Positions 10,135-23,327 of a stretch of 41,208 bases of DNA are shown piece by piece. Numbering within the stretch: position 1 is the stretch's first letter; every line of letters begins with the position of its first letter. A program made the position numbers and the translations under genes. Location of the stretch: assembly GCA_012960035.1 (NCBI GenBank), contig DUBZ01000019.1, positions 1 to 41,208 of the forward strand. Reading direction: 5' to 3'. The notes under the pieces are model-generated. The model was given only the letters and a program-made list of their open reading frames with translations. It made no database searches and was not told the DNA's origin. Source of the DNA: Myxococcales bacterium. GTDB lineage: Bacteria > Myxococcota_A > UBA9160 > UBA4427.

Positions 10135-11017
10135 GGTTGGTTTCCCGTTTGGTAGGAGTTGATGCTTCGTCGGTTGGTGCGAGTTCACCCGCGTCCGTGG
10201 TGCCAGCGATGGCTCCCGGCGATGGCGATACAGGCGTCGACGATGTTCCCTCGTTCGCGTGGTGCGAAAGAATTTCTTCCGCGAGCTTTAGATACGCGAC
10301 GGCACCACGCGAATGAATGTCATAGAGCAAGATGGGTTGACCGTGACTCGGCGCTTCACTCAGGCGGACGTTTCTCGGGATGCGGGTCCGATACACCTTG
10401 TTGCCGAAGTGTTGGCGGACTTCGGCTTCAACTTGTCGACTTAGGTTGTTCCGCTGGTCGACCATCGTGAGCACGATGCCTTCGAGTTCGAGCTTGGGGT
10501 TCAGGCTGTCGCGGATGAGTTCCCGGGTTTCCATCAAACGAGCAAGGCCTTCGAGGGCGTAGTACTCGCACTGGAGTGGGATCAAGATCGAGTCTGCGGC
10601 CGTCAGCGCATTGAGGGTCAAGATGCCCAGTGACGGCGGGCAGTCGATGATGATCAGCTCGTAGTTGTTACGCGCGTCCTCGAGGGCACGGTCGAGGTGC
10701 AGAGCTCGGTCGTCGGCGGTGACGAGTTCGATTTCTGCGCCAACTAAGTCGGGGCCCGCCGGGAGTAGATGAAGAGAGCTGAGCTCAGTGGGAAGAACCG
10801 CGTCTTTGATCGCCATACGGCCGATCAAGCAGTCATAAACTTGCCGGGGGGTTTCCGACACACCGAATGCACTCGACGCATTCCCCTGGGGGTCCAGGTC
10901 AATGAGGAGTGTGGCGCGTTCGGAAACACCGAAGCACGCGGCGAGATTCACGGCGGTCGTCGTCTTCCCGACGCCACCCTTCTGGTTAACTACTGCGATG
11001 ACGCGGCACGCTGACAT
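10127..11017 (-). CDS. parA: Chromosome partitioning ATPase ParA (Soj family)
   Basis: ParA is a deviant-Walker ATPase that binds DNA non-specifically and forms the gradient along which ParB-parS complexes move. The 296-residue protein has the deviant Walker A KGGVGKTT at 13-20, the switch I/A' region LLIDLDPQGNAS, and Walker B LIIIDCPPSLG. The C-terminal ~35 residues are Ser/Thr/Pro/Glu-rich and probably disordered, longer than in minimal Soj proteins. GAGGA lies 8 nt before the ATG. It follows rsmG after a 159-bp gap that carries two perfect inverted repeats, so parA may have its own promoter. Confidence 0.97.
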   Translation of the reverse strand: MSACRVIAVVNQKGGVGKTTTAVNLAACFGVSERATLLIDLDPQGNASSAFGVSETPRQVYDCLIGRMAIKDAVLPTELSSLHLLPAGPDLVGAEIELVTADDRALHLDRALEDARNNYELIIIDCPPSLGILTLNALTAADSILIPLQCEYYALEGLARLMETRELIRDSLNPKLELEGIVLTMVDQRNNLSRQVEAEVRQHFGNKVYRTRIPRNVRLSEAPSHGQPILLYDIHSRGAVAYLKLAEEILSHHANEGTSSTPVSPSPGAIAGTTDAGELAPTDEASTPTKRETNHE

Positions 11018-11040
11018 CGGGATTCGTCCTCACGGTTCGT

Positions 11041-11059
11041 GGTCTCGATCGTCGAGACC
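11041..11059. repeat. Inverted repeat 24 bp upstream of parA
   Basis: GGTCTCGA and TCGAGACC form a perfect 8-bp inverted repeat around a 3-base centre, in the leader of parA. It could be a binding site controlling parAB, or a transcript hairpin. No U-tract follows in the parA direction, so a strong intrinsic terminator is unlikely. Confidence 0.6.
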
Positions 11060-11104
11060 CATAAGGGACGACACAGCGCCGCGAGCGTTCGCGTAAGCCG
11101 GAAA

Positions 11105-11122
11105 GTCGGGCGATCGCCCGAC
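11105..11122. repeat. Perfect 18-bp palindrome in the rsmG-parA gap
   Basis: GTCGGGCGATCGCCCGAC reads the same on both strands for all 18 bases. It lies 54 bp after the rsmG stop in the minus-strand direction and 87 bp before parA. It could be a factor-less terminator hairpin for rsmG or an operator for parA. The core GCGATCGC is a common over-represented octamer in some genomes, which is a caution. Confidence 0.6.
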
Positions 11123-11176
11123 CTCACACCCCCCTGTAGGTCGTTTCTTATCACAGCGCCGCAGTGCGTGCATGGT

Positions 11177-11896
11177 TTAGTCGGTGTTAGGGGCAGGATT
11201 TGACGCGGCAGGGCGGGTGAGCCAGACCCTGCGGTCAGCGCCCGCGAGCGGGACCTGATATCGCCGGATTTCGCCAGGCTCCGTGCCGGCTGTCTCGCAC
11301 GGAATTTCTGCGAGGGATTCGGGCGTTCCCGGCGCAGCGATCCAACCATCACTTCTGCACCAAGGAAGCAAGAGGCCGGCAACTTGGTCCGGCGGAACAA
11401 CTGCTTGGGCAATAACGGCCTGACAGACGATGGGTTTGACGTTCTCGATCCTGGACTGAACGATTTCGACGTTTTCGAGCCCGAGTTTCCGGACAACAGT
11501 TCTCTGAAACGAAACCCGCTTTGCTCGGGCTTCGACGGAAACTAGCCGCCGGTCCGGATAGAGAATCGCGATGGGAAGGCCGGGAAAGCCGGCCCCCGAG
11601 CCGAGGTCGGCAAGGCTGTCAAAGTCGGGAAGAACGTTGATGAGCGCGATGGCATCGAGGATGAGCCGTCGCGCGATGGCGTCGGACCCTCGATGTCCGG
11701 TGAGGTTCATCTTGGGCGCCCAATCGGCCAAGAGGACCGCGAGCCGGGCCAGCTTGTCCGTGCTGGCATTACCTGGGTGGAGGCGCAGAGCCTCGAGGCC
11801 GTCAGCGAGAGTTGTTCGCGTGGCCTCAAGTACTTGCTCGGGGTCTTGCTCGGGGTCTTGGTTGCGATCTTGGATGATATGTTCCCCGTGGAACAT
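11177..11896 (-). CDS. rsmG: 16S rRNA (guanine-527-N7)-methyltransferase
   Basis: RsmG (GidB) methylates N7 of G527 in 16S rRNA using S-adenosylmethionine; loss gives low-level streptomycin resistance in several bacteria. Visible signatures are KMNLTG (usual KWN/KxNLT motif), the SAM-binding LADLGSGAGFPGLPIAI, and EARAKRVSFQRTVVRKLGL. The ATG at 11896 is the first base triplet of a parS-like palindrome; a TTG two codons earlier (11902) is an alternative closer to a GGGGA that lies inside the second palindrome. There is no usable start further in before the conserved region. Residues ~8-18 are a short QDxxQDPE repeat encoded by a 12-nt tandem repeat. The usual Arg in the VIxRA motif reads AQA (VIAQAVVPPDQV), a small deviation. 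Confidence 0.92.
   Translation of the reverse strand: MFHGEHIIQDRNQDPEQDPEQVLEATRTTLADGLEALRLHPGNASTDKLARLAVLLADWAPKMNLTGHRGSDAIARRLILDAIALINVLPDFDSLADLGSGAGFPGLPIAILYPDRRLVSVEARAKRVSFQRTVVRKLGLENVEIVQSRIENVKPIVCQAVIAQAVVPPDQVAGLLLPWCRSDGWIAAPGTPESLAEIPCETAGTEPGEIRRYQVPLAGADRRVWLTRPAASNPAPNTD
11833..11880. repeat. 12-nt tandem repeat inside the rsmG N-terminus
   Basis: CTTGCTCGGGGT occurs twice perfectly (11833-11844 and 11845-11856), followed by two degenerate copies (CTTGGTTGCGAT, CTTGGATGATAT). On the coding strand it gives the acidic QDPE/QDRN repeat near the RsmG N-terminus. It ends next to the parS-like sites. Confidence 0.75.
11879..11896. promoter_or_regulatory. parS: parS-like site A, includes the rsmG start codon
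   Basis: The minus strand reads ATGTTCCACGGGGAACAT, a near-perfect dyad with arms ATGTTCC and GGAACAT. It differs at one central position from the well-known parS form TGTTCCACGTGGAACA. On the minus strand its first three bases are the rsmG ATG and the site encodes MFHGEH. parB lies about 1.7 kb away, as expected for an origin-proximal centromere. Confidence 0.72.
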
Positions 11897-11903
11897 ACTC
11901 AAT

Positions 11904-11919
11904 CGTTCCCCGTGGAACG
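11904..11919. promoter_or_regulatory. parS: parS-like site B
   Basis: CGTTCCCCGTGGAACG has the same 14-base core (GTTCCCCGTGGAAC) as site A, with centres 24 bp apart. Identical cores, including the same central asymmetry, in two adjacent copies make chance unlikely. Its minus-strand GGGGA can also act as a ribosome binding site for rsmG. A further half site GTGGAACG begins at about 11931. Confidence 0.72.
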
Positions 11920-11980
11920 TTCGAGCCTATGTGGAACGCGTGCCCATGCTCGACGGCCGGAGCCGGAGCGGAACCGCCTA

Positions 11981-12904
11981 TTATTCGCTGACCGCGTTGC
12001 TCGACGCCAGTGCCTCTTCGTACTCATCAGCACCTTCGGGTACCACTACGACCTGACGGTACCGACCTTCGCCTACGCTCAGCGTCGCAACACCCTCCAT
12101 TTCCTTCACCGTAACGTGAAGAATACGTCGGTCGCGACTGTTCATCGGGTCGAGCGCTACCGCACGCTTGGTCTCGGCCCCGCGGTCTGCCGCACGCTTT
12201 GCAAGACGCGCCAGGAAATCGGTCCGCTTCTCGGCGTCACCTTCGGCGTCCACCACGACACGCGGCGAATCGTCGCCCAGCCGCATCGAAAACTGGTTCC
12301 CAATAAGCTGGAGCGCGTCAACCGCACGCCCATCCCCCGTGCCGAGCGCCAGGGCGGCTTCGCCCCGGAGCTCGTACACGCAGAAGTCACCCTCTGAAGA
12401 TTCGGAGATCTTGAACTCACCGAGCGCCATCCGTTCGACGACTCCCTTAATGAACTCTCCAACCTCGCCAATGGTGCCCTCAACGCTCCCCTTGGACTCT
12501 CCCTTGGGTAACTCTCGGGCCGCAACCGCCACTTCGCGATCAGGTTCGCGTTGTGCCGAACCCTCGTCGCCCCGGTCGCTGCTTGCACGACCGCCTCCAC
12601 CGCGACCACCACGGCCACCGCGATCTCGATCGCGTCCGCCGCCGCCACTTCGACCACCCCGGTCTCGGCCACGTCCACCACGATCACCACCCCGGTCATT
12701 CTTGTCTGACTGCACGATCGGCTTTGCGCCCTTCGGAACGGCAACCACGACGCCTCGCACTCCGGCACCAAACACTTCTCCGGCTTCCGGAGTTACTACT
12801 TTGAGCTCTGCTTCTTCGACACCAAAAAATCGGCACGCCTTCGCGACGGCTTCAGCTCGGTCATCTCCGATAAACTCATTCGGCTCTGCTTTCGGGTCGT
12901 ACAT
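11981..12904 (-). CDS. jag: RNA-binding protein Jag/KhpB (Jag_N, KH, R3H)
   Basis: KhpB (Jag, SpoIIIJ-associated) is a cytoplasmic RNA-binding protein usually encoded beside yidC. Domains: Jag_N at ~1-65 (EFIGDDRAEAVAKACRFFGV), a Gly/Arg/Asp linker at ~70-115 made of RGG/RDRGG repeats, a KH domain at ~145-215, and R3H at ~230-295 with LDPMNSRDRRILHVTV carrying the RxxxH signature. The RG-rich linker replaces the Lys/Glu-rich linker seen in many Jag proteins and is likely disordered and RNA-binding. Upstream is yidC (67-bp gap); downstream is rsmG, with the parS-like sites between. The 307-residue length is within the range of linker-bearing family members. Confidence 0.93.
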   Translation of the reverse strand: MYDPKAEPNEFIGDDRAEAVAKACRFFGVEEAELKVVTPEAGEVFGAGVRGVVVAVPKGAKPIVQSDKNDRGGDRGGRGRDRGGRSGGGGRDRDRGGRGGRGGGGRASSDRGDEGSAQREPDREVAVAARELPKGESKGSVEGTIGEVGEFIKGVVERMALGEFKISESSEGDFCVYELRGEAALALGTGDGRAVDALQLIGNQFSMRLGDDSPRVVVDAEGDAEKRTDFLARLAKRAADRGAETKRAVALDPMNSRDRRILHVTVKEMEGVATLSVGEGRYRQVVVVPEGADEYEEALASSNAVSE

Positions 12905-12971
12905 TTTCGCTCCCCTCTACTTCAGTTGGTTCGATCGATGAATTGCACTGCGATGTTGGGCCAGTGCGCGC

Positions 12972-14711
12972 CTAACTCTCTTTCTCCCGTGACTTTCGTA
13001 CCCACAGCTGGTGACCAATTCCGAGGAAGTTGCTGATCATCCAGTAGAGCACCAAGCCCGATGGAAATTGATAAAAAAGAACCGTCATCATCAAAGGCAT
13101 GACGGTTGTCATCATTCGCGCTTGAACGGGATCCATGCCCGTCATCGGCGTCATTCGCTGCTGAATCAACATGCTCGCTCCCATCACGATCGGGAGCACG
13201 CGAACCGGCACCTCGAGGCCAGGAATCATGAACAACTCTTCAGGCGCCGAAAGGTCCGTGATCCAGAGCATGAAGGGCGCATGGCGCAATGCAATCGTGC
13301 TTTGCAGCGCGTAAAAAAGACCGATGAACACCGGAAACTGAAGCAGCATCGGAAGACAGCCACCGAGGGGATTTACACCCTCTTCCTTGTAAAGCTTCAT
13401 CTGCTCTTCGGACTGACGCTGGCGATTTTCTTTGTGCTGGTCCTGGATCTCTTTCAGGCGCGGCTGCAACTCGCGCATCCGCTCCATGGACTTCATCTGC
13501 TTCTGCATGATGGGGAGCGTGAGCACGCGAACCATCACGGTCAAAATAATGATGGCCACCCCATAGTTCGGAATGAAGCCGTAAAGCAGTGTCAGAACCC
13601 CGTGGAAGAAACGCGTGAGCGGTTCGAGCCATGAATAACCAAAGTCAACCGACCGCTCGAGCCCAGGCGATATCTCGGTAAGAAGTTCGGGAATCTTCGG
13701 CCCGATATACGCACGAAAGTTTCGCGAAACGATCTCGCCAGGCTTGATCTCTACACCCTCGTAGGCGAAGCGCGAAACCGCGACCTTGCCTTCGATCACC
13801 GGCAAAAACGTTACGCGCGCAACCGAGGTACTTGTTTCATCCGGGATCAAACCCGCGAAGAAATATCGGTTCGAAACGCCGGCCCAACTTACCAGGCCCA
13901 CGTACGTGGAGGGTCCACCATCGCCATTGCCAAGAAAAGAGAAGAACCCCCCTGAACCCACGCTAGGGACCATCTCCGTCTCGACATCGTCATTGACGAG
14001 TGTGCTTAACGATTGCTCGCGAAAATCGTTTCCCTTGACCATTGCCGCCGGCCATTCAACGTCTACGTCGGTTTCAAGCGTGCTGTCCGTTGTGTTCCGG
14101 ATCTCGACTTCATAATCAAAGACATAACTTTCCGGGTCAAAGGTGTAGCTCTTGCGAACCTCGATGCCGCCGCGCGCAATCGCAAACACGACGCGTTCGC
14201 CTTCACTCGATTCAACGTCCCATAAAGCCTTCTTTAGATCACCTATCCCTAAACCCCTAAGCGAGTTCGTGAGCACGAGGCTGGTGTCGTCGATGCGAGT
14301 CACAAGCTCGAGCGGCTCCGTCGTTCCCTCTTTCGAGTCGGCCGTATACAGCGGGTTGAGTAAACGCCAACTCGAAATGCCGCCCCCGCGGTTGTCGAGT
14401 CGAACCCGAAAGAGGTCACTCTCGAGGCCACCAGTCCACGGGGCTGCTTCATCGGAGGGCGACGGAATTAGGACGTCGGGGCGTTCGTCTTGCTTCGCGA
14501 TTTGCCTGATGTCGCTCTCGGGCGCAGCGCCGCGATCGTCACCTGGCCACGCATCACCAACGGCCCGCGTGGTGCCAGCCTCCCCGCGGGACGCATCAGC
14601 AGCCATTTCACTTGCCGGGCGTGGAGGCGGGGCGTTGGCCGCCTCATAGGACGTCCAAGCGCTCAAAACCAAAAGGGAGAGTGCAATTGCGAGAAGGGTA
14701 TTACGATCCAA
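12972..14711 (-). CDS. yidC: Membrane protein insertase YidC (Oxa1 family)
   Basis: YidC inserts and folds inner-membrane proteins alone or with SecYEG; subunit c of ATP synthase is a classic client. The 579-residue Gram-negative form has TM1 at ~5-22, a Pro/Asp-rich linker, a large periplasmic P1 domain (~90-340), and the conserved Oxa1 core (~365-570). The core includes VRVLTLPIMQKQMKSMERMR with the conserved groove arginine, the cytoplasmic coiled hairpin, the NPLGGCLPMLLQFPVFIGLF helix and FPSGLVLYWMISN. The protein ends in a short basic tail (WVRKSREKES). The gene starts 9 nt after yidD stops. Confidence 0.98.
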   Translation of the reverse strand: MDRNTLLAIALSLLVLSAWTSYEAANAPPPRPASEMAADASRGEAGTTRAVGDAWPGDDRGAAPESDIRQIAKQDERPDVLIPSPSDEAAPWTGGLESDLFRVRLDNRGGGISSWRLLNPLYTADSKEGTTEPLELVTRIDDTSLVLTNSLRGLGIGDLKKALWDVESSEGERVVFAIARGGIEVRKSYTFDPESYVFDYEVEIRNTTDSTLETDVDVEWPAAMVKGNDFREQSLSTLVNDDVETEMVPSVGSGGFFSFLGNGDGGPSTYVGLVSWAGVSNRYFFAGLIPDETSTSVARVTFLPVIEGKVAVSRFAYEGVEIKPGEIVSRNFRAYIGPKIPELLTEISPGLERSVDFGYSWLEPLTRFFHGVLTLLYGFIPNYGVAIIILTVMVRVLTLPIMQKQMKSMERMRELQPRLKEIQDQHKENRQRQSEEQMKLYKEEGVNPLGGCLPMLLQFPVFIGLFYALQSTIALRHAPFMLWITDLSAPEELFMIPGLEVPVRVLPIVMGASMLIQQRMTPMTGMDPVQARMMTTVMPLMMTVLFYQFPSGLVLYWMISNFLGIGHQLWVRKSREKES

Positions 14712-14720
14712 CGGTTTGCC

Positions 14721-14954
14721 TCAGGGTACGGGGTCGAACCCGCCTTCATTTAATGGATGACACTTTCCGAGGCGCCGAGCCGCGAGCAGGCTTCCTCGAA
14801 GAGCACCATGGCGCGCAACTGCTTCGATTGCATATTGCGAGCAACTGGGTGCGAAACGGCACGTGGGGCGTACAATCGGTGATATCAGTATCTGATACGA
14901 CCGAATTAAAAATATCAGCGCCGACCCCATGATCCCGTGGACAGGCGATTTCAT
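14721..14954 (-). CDS. yidD: Membrane protein insertion efficiency factor YidD
   Basis: YidD is a small membrane-associated protein that helps insertion of YidC/Sec clients. The 77-residue length is typical. A short hydrophobic segment ([17 protein letters not shown]) is followed by the family signature [15 protein letters not shown] and then [15 protein letters not shown], which contains the three conserved cysteines. Its ATG overlaps the rnpA stop (ATGA). The order rpmH-rnpA-yidD-yidC-jag is widely conserved. Confidence 0.96.
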   Translation of the reverse strand: MKSPVHGIMGSALIFLIRSYQILISPIVRPTCRFAPSCSQYAIEAVARHGALRGSLLAARRLGKCHPLNEGGFDPVP

Positions 14955-15400
14955 GTCTTAGAGCCAGTTTCGGCGCCGGTAGCGAGTCCCTGCGTCTTAG
15001 GAGGCTTCACCGGGCTAGTGGCCGCAATTTTCGAAAAGAGCTGGTTGAGTTCATCTGCAATCTCGCAAACCTGTTGGTCCCGAGCTCCTCGACGTGCGAT
15101 CACCACGATGTCCACCTCGCCGCCGCAGATCGCACCGCGCGACGTGCGGAACCAGGCGCGGACCGCTCGTTTTACGCGATTACGCACCACGGCGTTGCCA
15201 ACGCGGCGGCTCACGCTCAAGCCAAGACGGGTGTTCGATGGGTGTTTGACGCCGCCCCGGGCAGACTCCGGTCCACCGACCGGAGCAATCGAGACAGCGA
15301 AGTTCTTTGAGGAGACCCTTCGACCACGCCTTCGAATTCGAGCGTAATCGCGGGCGGAAACAATTCGATCCGCCAGTCGAAACCGAGCGGAACTCATCAT
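14951..15400 (-). CDS. rnpA: Ribonuclease P protein component
   Basis: RnpA binds the RNase P RNA and helps 5' maturation of tRNA precursors. The key signature is [24 protein letters not shown], containing the RNR motif (residues ~71-95). An early segment [11 protein letters not shown] is the conserved first strand. The 149 residues are somewhat long because of an insertion before the RLGLSVS strand and a Pro/Thr-rich tail (~125-149). The start at 15400 lies 2 nt after the rpmH stop with AAGG just before it; a second ATG at 15397 follows. Confidence 0.96.
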   Translation of the reverse strand: MMSSARFRLADRIVSARDYARIRRRGRRVSSKNFAVSIAPVGGPESARGGVKHPSNTRLGLSVSRRVGNAVVRNRVKRAVRAWFRTSRGAICGGEVDIVVIARRGARDQQVCEIADELNQLFSKIAATSPVKPPKTQGLATGAETGSKT

Positions 15401-15402
15401 CC

Positions 15403-15558
15403 TTAACCCTGCTTCGAGCCCACCGAGACCGTGAGACGCGTTCGTCCCTTCGCCCGGCGGCGGCTCAAAATTGCCCGCCCCGCCTTGGTGCTCATGCGGC
15501 TTCGGAAGCCGTGCTTTCGCTTACGCTTAATTCGACTGGGCTGATACGTGCGCTTCAT
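15403..15558 (-). CDS. rpmH: 50S ribosomal protein L34
   Basis: L34 is a very small basic protein of the large ribosomal subunit. The 51-codon gene translates to [20 protein letters not shown] continuing [20 protein letters not shown] and ending VGSKQG, an unmistakable L34. It is the first gene of the minus-strand run leaving the presumed origin region, and its promoter should lie just above 15558. Stop-to-start spacing to rnpA is 2 nt. Confidence 0.97.
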   Translation of the reverse strand: MKRTYQPSRIKRKRKHGFRSRMSTKAGRAILSRRRAKGRTRLTVSVGSKQG

Positions 15559-16462
15559 TGGTCATGCTCTCTTTGGTTGGCTTTCTTAGCCGCAACGACG
15601 ATTGTTTGACGGCCTTAAAAACGGTTCGGATTTTTGCAATTACGCTACCGGGGGTCCTCGAAGGTTTGCCCGGCCAAATTTTGTCTCGCGTTTCGATCAC
15701 TTCCTGTTTTCGAGAACGGCTCCAAAACCCATGATTCAACACGGATTTCGGGACTTCCGGTTTAGCGGAACTTTCTCAATACACTCGCCGCCGCCCGTAC
15801 TTCCGCAGCGACTTGTCTATCCACGCGAACACTTGGACTTGCGACTTACTCGACAAAGCCCGGAACGCGAATGCACCTCGCGACCCAACTCTGGTACAAC
15901 CTAGTACGTGACACTGTTTGGAAAAGCTGGCTTCGGTTCGCGAAGCGGTGACACTACATTGCGGAACCCTCGAACCATGACCTTCGCCGGAACGACCAAG
16001 CGGCTACACAACACCGCTCGACAGATTCCGGTATTTTCGAAGGTTCTGACCACCGGCCGTGAGATCCCGCGAACGCGGGATCTTATCCGCGCTGGCACCC
16101 GCCTGCAACGGCACAATGCACCTCGATCCCGATCTATCTCGAATCTCACCCCGTGCGAAAATCCCGATAGAACAGCGACAAAGCGCCGACTTACACAGGG
16201 TGTTCGTGGTAAGATTCCCGTCAAAGTCAGGTGGCAAAGACGTCGATCGCGCCTATTAGGCCCCGCTTTTTACCCAACGAACGTCGACCCAACCACGACA
16301 AACAACACAATCACCACTTTCAGTTCTTAACGCGACAAACAGGGCAAACGCAAACCCTCAACGGCATCGCGTAGCTAGATGAGTTTTAACCGGATGTCGG
16401 CCACCAACTCCTACTAACTCTCTCTTAAAAATTTTCAAGAAAACAGAAAGAATAGGAAGACG
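15559..16462. other. Gene-free divergent gap between rpmH and dnaN: candidate oriC
   Basis: This 904-bp stretch lies where transcription diverges and where dnaA usually sits; no dnaA or other convincing gene is present. I see no consensus TTATNCACA DnaA box. Degenerate candidates are CTATCCACG (15817-15825), TTTTCCAAA on the minus strand (15917-15925) and TTATCCGCG (16083-16091), the last touching a perfect inverted repeat. GTGACACT occurs twice, 40 bp apart (15908 and 15948), flanking a CTTCG/CGAAG inverted repeat. An A/T-rich tract at ~16424-16455 could be an unwinding element or the dnaN promoter. Promoters for rpmH and dnaN must also be here. The oriC call is inference from context. Confidence 0.5.
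16063..16082. repeat. Perfect inverted repeat in the candidate origin
   Basis: GATCCCGCG and CGCGGGATC are 9-bp arms around AA. The repeat is followed at once by TTATCCGCG, a degenerate DnaA-box-like word. It contains two GATC sites. It could be a cruciform or protein-binding site in oriC; no gene ends near enough on either strand to make it a terminator. Confidence 0.7.
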
Positions 16463-17590
16463 ATGAAACTCACGATCAACAAGGGCGAGCTCCAAACCGG
16501 TCTATCACGTTTGCAAGGAATCGTTGAGAAGCGAAATTCAATGCCGATCCTCGCGAACGTTTTGATGAGTGCATCGAATAAAGGCAAAGAAGGTGAACAG
16601 CTTCAACTTGCAGCAACGGATCTCGAAGTTGGAATACAAAGTTCACATGAAGCAAAAGTAACAACGGCTGGAGGCGTCACGGTCTCGGCAAAGAAGTTGT
16701 TCGAAATTGTTCGCGAACTTCCCGACGAAGACATTCACCTTGAAGCCACCGCGAACGGCTATCTGAACATCAAATGCGCACGCAGCAACTTTACCCTCGC
16801 TGGAACCTCGACCGAAGAATATCCGACGCTCCCAAACTTCACGCCGGGCAAGACCGCATCGGTCGAAGCCGCAGTGTTGAGTTTGATGATCGAGCGAACC
16901 ATGTACGCAGCCTCGGTTGATGAAACTCGATACAACCTCAACGGTGTCTACCTCGAAGTGCTGGATCAACCGGGCAGGATCCGCATGGTGGCGACCGATG
17001 GACATCGCCTCGCAACGGTCGATCGCACACTTTCCGAAGATCCTCTCGGCCTTGAGAACGGGGTCATTATCCCTCGTAAGGGCCTCGGAGAGCTAAAGAA
17101 GCTGGTCGACGAAGATGATGCCGATCAAATCGATCTCGCATTCGAAGGCAACAATGGTCTCGCACGCAAAGGCAAGGTTACGCTCGTCATGCGATTGATC
17201 GAGGGCGAGTTTCCCAACTACTCACAGGTTCTTCCGAAAAAGATTGAACGCAATGTCGTAATCCCCGGCGAGGACTTGATCCGCGCGCTCCGTCGCGTCG
17301 CGTTGCTTTCGTCCGAACGCAGCAAAGCGGTAAAGCTTGAGTTCACCGATGGACGCCTGACGATCAGCTCGAGCAATCCCGACCTCGGCGACGCACGCGA
17401 AGAACTCGACATCGACTTTGCCGGCGACGAGATTACGATCGGCTTTAACGCCAAATATCTCCTGGACGCACTCTCAACCCTAAAGGCCAAGGAAGTACGC
17501 TTCGGCCTGCAGAACGAACTCGCTCCGGCGCAGTTCGTACCGACCGACGACGACGATACGCTCGCGGTCGTAATGCCGATGCGAGTCTGA
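16463..17590 (+). CDS. dnaN: DNA polymerase III subunit beta (sliding clamp)
   Basis: DnaN is the ring-shaped processivity clamp of the replicase and hub for repair polymerases, mismatch repair and Hda. The 375-residue length is that of a normal three-domain clamp. It begins MKLTINKGELQTGLSRLQGI with the typical EKRNSMPILANVL, includes RYNLNGVYLE and VATDGHRLA in domain 2, and ends with VVMPMRV, the canonical MPMR C-terminus that helps form the protein-binding pocket. AGGAAG lies 5 nt before the ATG. It is the first gene of the plus-strand run. dnaA is not upstream and recF is not downstream. Confidence 0.98.
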   Translation: MKLTINKGELQTGLSRLQGIVEKRNSMPILANVLMSASNKGKEGEQLQLAATDLEVGIQSSHEAKVTTAGGVTVSAKKLFEIVRELPDEDIHLEATANGYLNIKCARSNFTLAGTSTEEYPTLPNFTPGKTASVEAAVLSLMIERTMYAASVDETRYNLNGVYLEVLDQPGRIRMVATDGHRLATVDRTLSEDPLGLENGVIIPRKGLGELKKLVDEDDADQIDLAFEGNNGLARKGKVTLVMRLIEGEFPNYSQVLPKKIERNVVIPGEDLIRALRRVALLSSERSKAVKLEFTDGRLTISSSNPDLGDAREELDIDFAGDEITIGFNAKYLLDALSTLKAKEVRFGLQNELAPAQFVPTDDDDTLAVVMPMRV

Positions 17591-17606
17591 TTGGCCGCGA
17601 GGCCAA
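17591..17606 (+). terminator. Small GNRA-loop hairpin directly after dnaN
   Basis: TTGGCC-GCGA-GGCCAA is a perfect 6-bp stem with a GCGA tetraloop starting at the base after the dnaN stop codon. No T-run follows, so it may stabilise the mRNA 3' end rather than terminate strongly. Confidence 0.45.
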
Positions 17607-20621
<3,015 letters not shown>

Positions 20622-20715
20622 TGTGATCCAAGTAGTTGACCCACCAGTTGACTCAGACCGCTAAACCGAACGCCATGCGCGCGGCGGTTCGCAAAGAGAC
20701 TCGAGCGAGGATCCA

Positions 20716-23319
<2,604 letters not shown>

Positions 23320-23327
23320 TTCGCGAG

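Noticed and set aside
11571..12397. Plus-strand frames across rsmG and jag
   Set aside because: Shadows of the real minus-strand genes; they ignore the conserved RsmG and R3H motifs on the other strand.
12553..12804. His/Arg/Asp-rich plus-strand frame opposite jag, considered as a metal-binding peptide
   Set aside because: It is the reverse complement of the RGG repeat coding region, so the His/Arg/Asp bias is a by-product.
15908..16330. 140-codon plus-strand frame inside the rpmH-dnaN gap
   Set aside because: Arg/Thr/Ser-rich translation without family pattern, several other frames equally open, no ribosome binding site; better explained as non-coding origin DNA.
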